Source: Thermoleophilaceae bacterium
Lineage (GTDB): Bacteria; Actinomycetota; Thermoleophilia; Solirubrobacterales; Thermoleophilaceae
Direction of reading: 5' to 3'
Assembly (NCBI GenBank): GCA_013812005.1
Contig: JACCUE010000350.1
Span: 1 to 8,308 of the forward strand
DNA length: 8,308 nt
Shown here: piece by piece, positions 1 to 4,860 of the stretch
How positions within the stretch are numbered: position 1 is the first letter of the stretch
Layout of the letters: every line of letters starts with the position of its first letter
Notes under the pieces: generated by a model
Databases searched by the model: none
What the model was told of the DNA's origin: nothing
What the model saw: the letters and a program-made list of their open reading frames with translations, nothing else
Program-made: the position numbers and the translations under genes

Positions 1-6
1 TAGACT
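1..6 (+). promoter_or_regulatory. Possible -10 element of proS (near-leaderless)
   Basis: TAGACT at the very start of the window fits TANNNT and ends 10 nt before the proS ATG, so the transcript would have only a few untranslated bases. The 16 bases from here match 12 of 16 with the 16 bases starting at the better TATACT box upstream of the rsiG-like gene (2333-2348), including the ACTCGCCC run. The -35 region lies outside the window. The TAG could instead be the stop codon of an upstream gene. Confidence 0.3.
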
Positions 7-16
7 CGCCCGTCCC

Positions 17-1714
17 ATGACGCGCCTGAGCAACTATCTCCTGCCCACCGAGAAGGAGGCCCCCGCGGACGCCGAGGCCGTCTCTCACCGCCTGATGGTG
101 CGGGCCGGGCTGGTGCGCCAGTTGGGCGCCGGCATGTGGACCTATCTTCCGGCCGGGTGGCGCGTGCACCGGCGAGTCGAGCAGATCATCCGCGAGGAGA
201 TGGACGCGATCGGCTGCCACGAGATGCTGATGCCCGTGCTCCAGCCCGCGGAGCTGTGGCGCACGTCCGGTCGCTACGCGATCGAGGAGCTGTTCAAGCT
301 GCAGGACCGCCGCGGTGCGGAGATGGTGCTGGCCATGAGTCACGAGGAGGCGCTCACCTTCCACATGGCGCGGGAAGTTCGCTCCTACCGCGACCTGCCG
401 CTGATGCTCTACCACTTCCAGGTCAAGGAGCGTGACGAGCCGAGGCCCCGCGCGGGGATCCTGCGCACGCGCGAGTTCATCATGAAGGACGCGTACAGCT
501 TCGACCGCGACGAGGAGTCGCTCGCGATCTCCTACGACGCACAAACGCGGGCGTATGACCGCATCTTCGACCGCTCCGGCCTCGAGTGGTACAGCGTGGA
601 GTCCGACGTGGGGATGATGGGCGGCTTCGGCGCCCACGAGTACATGGCGCCGTGCGCGGCGGGGGAGAACGACGTGGCGCTGTCCGGGGCCGGGTACGCA
701 GCCAACGTGGAGGTGGCCGCCGCGACGCCCCAGCCGGTCGTGGGGATGCCGGGTCCGCTCGAATCGCCCGAGGCCGTGGAGACGCCCGGCGCGCAGACCA
801 TAGCGGAGGTCACGGGACAGCTCGGGGTGCCCGCCGGGGCGCTGATCAAGGCCCTCCCGATATTGGTCGCCGACGAGGAGCCGCTGCTGGTGCTCGTGCG
901 CGGGGACCATCGCCTGAATGAGATCAAGCTGGCCAACGCGCTCGGCCGACCGGTGCGCGCGGCGGGCGAGGACGAGCTCGAAAGGCTCTTTCGCGCCCCG
1001 GCGGGCTTTATCGGGCCGGTGGGCTCCCATGTGCCCGTGCTCGCGGACGAGGCCCTGAAGGGACAGACGGGGATGGTCGCGGGGGCCAACGATCCCGAGC
1101 GCCACCTGAGGGGTGTCGAGCCTGGCCGGGACTTCGAGCCACGCTGGGCCGACGTGCGCACCGTGGAGGCCGGTGACACCTGCCCGGCAGGCGCCGAGAT
1201 CCGGATCGAGCCCGCGATCGAGGTGGCCAACATCTTCAAGCTCGGCACCCGCTACTCCGAGCCCCTGGGCGCCACCTACCTCGACGAGGGCGGTAACGAG
1301 CAGCTCGTGTGGATGGGCAGCTACGGCATCGGGCCGGCCCGGATAGCGGCCGCAGCCGTGGAACAGTTCGCCGACGGGCAGGGCATCTCATGGCCGCGGG
1401 CCATCGCGCCGTTCGACATCGAGCTGGTCACCCTCGGCAAGGAGGGTGAGGAGGCGCGTCAGGTGGCGGACCGTCTGTACGAAGAGCTGGCGGCCGAGGG
1501 CGCCGAGGTGCTCTACGACGACCGCGACATCAACCCCGGCGGCAAGTTCGCCGACGCGGAGCTGCTGGGCTGCCCGCTGCGCCTGACGGTGGGCAAGCGC
1601 GGCATCGAGTCCGGTGAGGCCGAGGTCCAGATCCGGCGCGGGCAGCGAAAGAGCGCGCTGGCGCTCGACGGGGCGGCCAAGGCCGCGGTGGAGCTGTGGC
1701 GCGGCCTGCCCTGA
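17..1714 (+). CDS. proS: Prolyl-tRNA synthetase, bacterial type with editing insertion
   Basis: Charges tRNA-Pro with proline in the cytoplasm. The 565-aa length fits the long bacterial class II ProRS. Visible parts: N-terminal RLSNYLLPTEKE; the motif 1 helix and strand around residues 52-80; motif 2 at about 136-162 with RDEPRPRAGILRTREF and MKDAYSF; the YbaK-like editing insertion at about 225-395, with K278 in GALIKAL as the likely editing lysine and GDHRLNEIKLAN at 296-307; motif 3 at 434-450 (GSYGIGPARI); and an anticodon-binding domain from about 465, with DDRDINPGGKFADAELLG. The ATG at 17 is chosen because family homology begins immediately after it. No clear Shine-Dalgarno sequence is visible in the 16 bases upstream, which fits a very short leader. 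The downstream pgsA-like gene overlaps or abuts its end, so the two are probably co-transcribed. Confidence 0.97.
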   Translation: MTRLSNYLLPTEKEAPADAEAVSHRLMVRAGLVRQLGAGMWTYLPAGWRVHRRVEQIIREEMDAIGCHEMLMPVLQPAELWRTSGRYAIEELFKLQDRRGAEMVLAMSHEEALTFHMAREVRSYRDLPLMLYHFQVKERDEPRPRAGILRTREFIMKDAYSFDRDEESLAISYDAQTRAYDRIFDRSGLEWYSVESDVGMMGGFGAHEYMAPCAAGENDVALSGAGYAANVEVAAATPQPVVGMPGPLESPEAVETPGAQTIAEVTGQLGVPAGALIKALPILVADEEPLLVLVRGDHRLNEIKLANALGRPVRAAGEDELERLFRAPAGFIGPVGSHVPVLADEALKGQTGMVAGANDPERHLRGVEPGRDFEPRWADVRTVEAGDTCPAGAEIRIEPAIEVANIFKLGTRYSEPLGATYLDEGGNEQLVWMGSYGIGPARIAAAAVEQFADGQGISWPRAIAPFDIELVTLGKEGEEARQVADRLYEELAAEGAEVLYDDRDINPGGKFADAELLGCPLRLTVGKRGIESGEAEVQIRRGQRKSALALDGAAKAAVELWRGLP

Positions 1715-2322
1715 CAAAGAAGCGGCTGGTGGGCATCGACCGCTCCGGTGGTCCGCCCCCTGAGACGCAGAAGGGCCAGCCGCTGCGGCCGTTCACGATC
1801 CCCAACCTCGTTTCCTACGTGCGGCTGGCGCTGCTCCCGGTGTTCGTGGCGATGGCCTTCTCATCCGACGATGGCCGCAGCACCGGGGCGGCGCTGCTCT
1901 ACTTCGCCATCGCGTGGGGCGACCAGCTCGACGGCCTGGCGGCACGGCTCACGGGCCAGTACAGCCGCCTGGGCGCACTGCTCGACCCCCTCACGGACCG
2001 GGCCCTGGTGCTGGCCGGCGCGATCGTGTGCTTTCACTTCGAGCTCCTGCCCCGCTGGGCGCTGGTCGTGCTCGGCGTCCGGGAGCTGTTCATGGTCGGG
2101 CTGAGCCAGTACGGGCTACGCAAGGGGATGGACCTTGAGATCAACATGGTGGGCCGCTGGGCGGTCTGGCCGGTGATGTTCGCGATCTTCCTCACGTTGC
2201 TCACCGACAGCTGGGTGGCCGACGCCTCGCTGCTGCTCGGGGTGGCACTCACGCTATGGGCCACGGCCATCTACGTGCAGGACGGCATCCGCTTCGCCAA
2301 GGCACCCTCAAGCTCGACTTGA
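1696..2322 (+). CDS. pgsA: CDP-alcohol phosphatidyltransferase (PgsA-like)
   Basis: Integral membrane enzyme that moves a phosphatidyl group from CDP-diacylglycerol to an alcohol. PgsA makes phosphatidylglycerol phosphate this way. The family signature is complete: D76, D79-G80, A83-R84, G93, D97 and D101 fit D(x2)DG(x2)AR(x8)G(x3)D(x3)D exactly. TIPNLVSYVRL at 34-44 is the usual N-terminal helix, followed by about five more hydrophobic stretches (64-74, 103-117, 122-138, 155-171, 176-195). At 208 aa it has normal length. The start is uncertain. The GTG at 1696 overlaps proS by 19 nt and follows GGTGGAG very closely; the in-frame GTG at 1729 has purine-rich AAAGAAG 6 nt upstream. The PLTDR stretch differs from the PLADK typical of PgsA, so the acceptor alcohol (glycerol-3-phosphate or another) is inferred, not shown. 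A pgsA gene also lies near garA in mycobacteria. Confidence 0.85.
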   Translation: MARPALTKKRLVGIDRSGGPPPETQKGQPLRPFTIPNLVSYVRLALLPVFVAMAFSSDDGRSTGAALLYFAIAWGDQLDGLAARLTGQYSRLGALLDPLTDRALVLAGAIVCFHFELLPRWALVVLGVRELFMVGLSQYGLRKGMDLEINMVGRWAVWPVMFAIFLTLLTDSWVADASLLLGVALTLWATAIYVQDGIRFAKAPSSST

Positions 2323-2332
2323 CACCTGAGTC

Positions 2333-2338
2333 TATACT
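2333..2338 (+). promoter_or_regulatory. Likely -10 box (TATACT) of the rsiG-garA-ftsR-apt operon
   Basis: TATACT matches the TATAAT consensus at 5 of 6 positions and lies 10 bp after the pgsA stop. It predicts transcription starting near 2345 and a leader of about 30 nt. No good -35 hexamer sits 16-18 bp upstream; the perfect TTGACA at 2319-2324 is only 8 bp away. The box lies inside a small dyad, TGAGT-CTAT-ACTCG (2327-2340), which could be an operator. Confidence 0.5.
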
Positions 2339-2356
2339 CGCCCCCTCCTGACTCCG

Positions 2357-2363
2357 AAAGGAA
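2357..2363 (+). promoter_or_regulatory. Shine-Dalgarno-like AAAGGAA of the rsiG-like gene
   Basis: AAAGGAA is the only good anti-16S match between the predicted transcription start and the ATG at 2376. The spacing of 12 nt is longer than usual. It supports 2376 as the start, because no other in-frame start codon lies nearby. Confidence 0.45.
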
Positions 2364-2375
2364 CGGCTACCGAAC

Positions 2376-2636
2376 ATGGACACGTTTCCCGACCTCGGGG
2401 CGCTCCCCGACCCCGAGCTTAAGGACCTCATCTCCCAGCTCACCGAGGAAGAGCAGGAGGTCTCCTATCAACGGCGCATCCTGCACGGGAAGATCGACAT
2501 CCTCCGGGCCGAGCTTGTGAACCGGCTGCGCAAGAAGCACGAGGACGGCGAGTCCTCCATCAGCGGCGCCGACGTGCAACAGCTGACCGACATACTCTCG
2601 GGGAAGGCGATCCCCGAGGACGACACGGCCGGCTAG
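2376..2636 (+). CDS. rsiG: RsiG-like anti-sigma factor with a single c-di-GMP-binding motif
   Basis: Small (86 aa), charged, helical cytoplasmic protein without membrane segment or cysteines. Residues 26-41 read E26-x3-S30-x2-R33-x3-H37-x3-D41. This is the spacing of the c-di-GMP signature E(x3)S(x2)R(x3)Q(x3)D of Streptomyces RsiG, which holds the sporulation sigma factor WhiG when bound to c-di-GMP; here His replaces Gln. Streptomyces RsiG carries two copies in an antiparallel coiled coil. This protein has one, like the Rubrobacter homologue that works as a homodimer. The motif helix runs through about 55 (RRILHGKIDILRAELVNRLR); a second short helix (65-76) follows. It is the first gene of the operon, 2 nt before the FHA gene. 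From the motif I infer c-di-GMP binding and sigma-factor control; the partner sigma factor is not in the window. Confidence in the family is good, in the function moderate. Confidence 0.8.
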   Translation: MDTFPDLGALPDPELKDLISQLTEEEQEVSYQRRILHGKIDILRAELVNRLRKKHEDGESSISGADVQQLTDILSGKAIPEDDTAG

Positions 2637-2638
2637 CG

Positions 2639-3100
2639 ATGCACTGCCCCGAGTGCGGCTTCGCCAACACCGAGGGCGCCAACTACTGTCAGAAGTGCGG
2701 CGCCTTCCTGTCCGAGGTCGCGGTGAAGGACGGGGATACGACGGCCGCCTACCAGCTCGACGAGACCGGCGAGCTCAAGCCGGTCGACATCGAGGAGGTC
2801 TCTGGGGAGGGCGCCACGCTGGCGATCCGCTCCGGCGGAGGCCGGGCCGGGGAGGTCTTCGGCGTATCCGGTGAGCGGATGACGATCGGGCGCAGCCCCG
2901 ACGCAGAGGTCTTCCTCGACGACGTGACGGTGTCGCGTAACCACGCGCTGCTGGTACGCCGACGCGACGGTCTCTACGTGGACGATCTCGGGTCTCTCAA
3001 CGGGACCTACGTGAACCGCCGGCGGATCGAGTCCCACCACCTTCAGAACGGCGACGAGCTGCAGGTGGGCAAGTACAAGCTCACCTTCATCGAGCGATGA
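2639..3100 (+). CDS. garA: Zinc-ribbon plus FHA domain protein, GarA-like
   Basis: A 153-aa cytoplasmic signalling protein. Residues 3-20 form a zinc ribbon with C3, C6, C17 and C20 (CPEC...CQKC). A linker follows with D33-T34-T35-A-A-Y, then the FHA domain (about 60-153) with GRS at 84-86, VTVSRNH at 96-102 and LGSLNGTYVN at 117-126, the phosphothreonine-binding loops. In mycobacterial GarA, an ETTS motif ahead of the FHA domain is phosphorylated by PknB/PknG; the FHA domain then folds back on it, releasing 2-oxoglutarate and glutamate enzymes. DTT here sits at the equivalent place, so a similar switch is inferred. The FHA part is very like GarA/OdhI; the zinc ribbon is an addition relative to mycobacterial GarA. 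Start: the ATG 2 nt after the rsiG stop, since the CPEC motif begins at residue 3. No strong ribosome site is visible, so coupling to rsiG is likely. Confidence 0.88.
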   Translation: MHCPECGFANTEGANYCQKCGAFLSEVAVKDGDTTAAYQLDETGELKPVDIEEVSGEGATLAIRSGGGRAGEVFGVSGERMTIGRSPDAEVFLDDVTVSRNHALLVRRRDGLYVDDLGSLNGTYVNRRRIESHHLQNGDELQVGKYKLTFIER

Positions 3101-3834
3101 GCGCCCAGGCGGACACCGAGCCCGCTCGGGCCGGCAAGGTCCTGACCATCGGCGCCGTGTGCAAGGCACTCGAGCGCGAGTTTCCGGACATCTCGATCTC
3201 GAAGATCCGCTACCTGGAGGACCAGAAGCTGCTCACACCGCGGCGCACGGCGGGCGGCTACCGGCTGTTCGCCTCAGCCGACGTGATCCGGTTGCGGACG
3301 ATCCTGCGCCTGCAGCGCGACGAGTTCCTGCCGCTGAGGGTGATCCGTCAGGAGCTGGCGTCGGGCCGCGCCGAGGAGGAGGAAGAGGTGGCAAAGGGCC
3401 AGGGGCCCGACCCGCGTGCCCTGCGCCGCGCCACCCTCGACGTGCGCGGCGTCGCCGCCTCGTACTACCGCCTCGAAGAGGTGCTCGACGACACCGGGGC
3501 CGACGCCGCACTGGTCTCAGAGCTCGAGGACTATGGCGTGATCAAGGGCGAGAAGCGCGACGGCGAGATGCTCTACGACGACACCGAGCGCGAGATCGTG
3601 CGCGCGGTGACCGAGCTCAAGCGCTTCGGAGTGGGGGGGCGCAACCTCAGGGTTTTCCGTACCTCGGCCGACCGCGAGGCCGCCCTGCTCGAGCAGATCC
3701 TCGCGCCCGCCCTGCGCTCGCGCAATCCCGAGCGGCGCAAGGAGGCCGTGCAGGCGCTGGAGAACCTTGCCGCCACCGCGTCCTATCTGAAGCACCTGCT
3801 GCTTATCCGCGACCTGCGCAAGATTGCCAAGTGA
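3097..3834 (+). CDS. ftsR: MerR-family transcription regulator, FtsR-like
   Basis: DNA-binding regulator of 245 aa, matching the actinobacterial FtsR/Rv1828 family, which activates ftsZ in Corynebacterium. An N-terminal MerR winged helix spans about 15-85, with FPDISISKIRYLEDQKLL, TAGGYRLF and the conserved RLQRDEFLPLRVIR. An acidic linker lies near 92-97 (AEEEEE). The C-terminal half carries the second winged-helix region typical of this family: LEDYGVI at 143-149, EREIVRAVTELKRFGV at 164-179, then LRVFRTSADREAALLEQILAP and RSRNPERR. It lacks the cysteines of metal-sensing MerR proteins. The ATG overlaps the FHA gene's stop (ATGA), and its own stop overlaps the apt start (GTGA). garA next to this regulator is the arrangement found in mycobacteria and corynebacteria, which strengthens both calls. 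The target genes here are inferred. A run of seven G at 3633-3639 lies inside the gene. Confidence 0.9.
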   Translation: MSAQADTEPARAGKVLTIGAVCKALEREFPDISISKIRYLEDQKLLTPRRTAGGYRLFASADVIRLRTILRLQRDEFLPLRVIRQELASGRAEEEEEVAKGQGPDPRALRRATLDVRGVAASYYRLEEVLDDTGADAALVSELEDYGVIKGEKRDGEMLYDDTEREIVRAVTELKRFGVGGRNLRVFRTSADREAALLEQILAPALRSRNPERRKEAVQALENLAATASYLKHLLLIRDLRKIAK

Positions 3835-4370
3835 CGGCCGGCGCGGCCGGCGCGCTGAGGGCGCACATCCGCGACATTCCCGATTTTCCGGCCCCGGGAA
3901 TCGTGTTCAGGGACGTGACTCCCCTGTTTCTCGACCCGGAGGCGCTGCAGGCGGCCACCGGCGCTCTCGCGGACTACGCGAAGGGCGTGGGAGCCACCTA
4001 CGTGGCGTCGGCCGAGGCCCGGGGCTTCGTTCTCGGCGGGGCCGTGGCCGCTCAGGCCGGCGCGGGCTTCATCTTGGCCCGCAAGCCCGGCAAGCTGCCG
4101 CGCGAGACCACTTCGGTGGCATATGCGCTCGAGTACGGCGTCGACGCGCTCGAGATGCACTCCGACGCGCTGCCTCGGGGCGCCCGGGTGCTCGTGCACG
4201 ACGACCTGCTGGCCACGGGCGGCACGGCGGAGGCCGTGTGCGGGCTGGTGGAGCAGGCCGGGGCTACCGTGGCCGCGTGTGCCTTTCTGGTCGAGCTGGC
4301 CTATCTCGGCGGCCGAGCCCGCCTGGCGCCGCGCGACGTGCACAGCCTGATCACCTACGAAGCGGAGTAG
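3831..4370 (+). CDS. apt: Adenine phosphoribosyltransferase
   Basis: Purine salvage enzyme converting adenine and PRPP to AMP and pyrophosphate in the cytoplasm. At 179 aa it has the typical length. Diagnostic parts: IRDIPDFPAPGIVFRDVTPL (residues 13-32), SAEARGFVLGG at 60-70, the RKPGKLPRET loop at 84-93, YALEYG at 98-103, and the PRPP-binding loop LVHDDLLATGGT at 121-132, where His stands before the two aspartates instead of the more usual hydrophobic residue. The start is the GTG at 3831, overlapping the ftsR stop as GTGA; this gives a normal N-terminus, whereas the open frame continuing upstream is only a shadow of ftsR. It has no good ribosome site of its own, so translation is probably coupled. 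Its stop is followed 2 nt later by the SRPBCC gene. Confidence 0.93.
   Translation: MTAGAAGALRAHIRDIPDFPAPGIVFRDVTPLFLDPEALQAATGALADYAKGVGATYVASAEARGFVLGGAVAAQAGAGFILARKPGKLPRETTSVAYALEYGVDALEMHSDALPRGARVLVHDDLLATGGTAEAVCGLVEQAGATVAACAFLVELAYLGGRARLAPRDVHSLITYEAE
4364..4367 (+). promoter_or_regulatory. Shine-Dalgarno GGAG overlapping the apt end
   Basis: GGAG lies 5 nt before the ATG at 4373 and inside the last codons of apt. It fixes the start of the SRPBCC gene and suggests that ribosomes ending apt re-initiate there. Confidence 0.55.
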
Positions 4371-4372
4371 GA

Positions 4373-4825
4373 ATGCCGGTGATCACGCGCAGGCGAACGG
4401 TGCCGGCCTCCCCCGAGCGGCTCTGGGCGGTTCTGGCCGACCCCGAGCAGCTGCCCGCGTGGTGGCCTCGCGTGGAGCGCGTCGAGGACGCCTCCCGCAA
4501 GGCCTGGACCACGGTGCTCTCCACACCGAAGGGGGGCAGGACGCTGCGAGCCGACTACACGCTGGTCGACTCGGACCATCCACGCCGCCTGAGCTGGCGC
4601 CAGGAGGTGGAGGAGTCGCCCTTCGAGCGCATCTTCTCCTGCGCGCTGACCGAGGTGGAGCTCGAGCCGGCCGGGGACGGCCGCACGCACGTGAAGATGA
4701 CGACGCAGGTGAGATTGCGCGGCTTCGCGCGCCTGGGCGGCCTTCAGGTGACCCGCGCCACCAAGCGCCAGCTGACCGGCGCCCTCGAGGGCCTGAGCGC
4801 CCTGGCCGAGTCCTGGGGCACGTAG
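4373..4825 (+). CDS. SRPBCC (START-like / polyketide cyclase) fold protein
   Basis: A 150-aa soluble protein of the SRPBCC superfamily, which holds hydrophobic ligands in a deep cavity between a beta sheet and a long C-terminal helix. The typical opening is present: strand VITRRRTVPA, then helix SPERLWAVLADPEQLPAWWP (13-32). Beta strands follow (about 47-67 and 72-116), and the closing helix runs from about 121 to 147 (LGGLQVTRATKRQLTGALEGLSALAESW). No catalytic residues can be assigned, and the ligand is unknown. It sits 2 nt after apt with a good ribosome site, at the end of the tight operon and just ahead of the ether-lipid-type enzyme. A role in handling a lipid or polyketide-like compound is possible but not shown. 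The start at 4373 gives the standard N-terminal strand directly. Confidence 0.8.
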   Translation: MPVITRRRTVPASPERLWAVLADPEQLPAWWPRVERVEDASRKAWTTVLSTPKGGRTLRADYTLVDSDHPRRLSWRQEVEESPFERIFSCALTEVELEPAGDGRTHVKMTTQVRLRGFARLGGLQVTRATKRQLTGALEGLSALAESWGT

Positions 4826-4860
4826 TGCTCCCCGCCCCGATTACCGCGGGAAGCGCCTAG
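4825..4860 (+). CDS. Possible 11-codon minicistron between SRPBCC gene and FAD enzyme
   Basis: GTG at 4825 shares its G with the SRPBCC stop (TAGTG). The frame runs 11 codons (M-L-P-A-P-I-T-A-G-S-A) to a TAG at 4858-4860, whose G is in turn the first base of the next gene's GTG start. Terminating ribosomes could step from gene to minicistron to gene. The peptide resembles no known leader, and a chance origin in GC-rich DNA is quite possible. Confidence 0.2.
   Translation: MLPAPITAGSA

Noticed and set aside
532..1248. Minus-strand open frame of 238 codons inside proS
   Set aside because: Ser/Pro/Ala-rich translation without motifs, fully inside a well-supported proS; a mirror-frame artefact.
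2319..2324. TTGACA as the -35 box of the rsiG operon
   Set aside because: Only 8 bp separate it from TATACT, while sigma-70-type promoters need about 16-18 bp; no other -10 lies at the right distance (around 2341-2348 is C-rich).
3159..3830. In-frame extension upstream of apt giving a protein of about 400 aa
   Set aside because: The upstream part lies out of frame within ftsR, is Arg/Gly/Ala-rich nonsense, and APRT homology begins right after the GTG at 3831.
4826..4859. Intrinsic terminator between the SRPBCC gene and the FAD enzyme
   Set aside because: CCCG...CGGG pairing is short and there is no T-run; the 34-nt gap fits continued transcription better.
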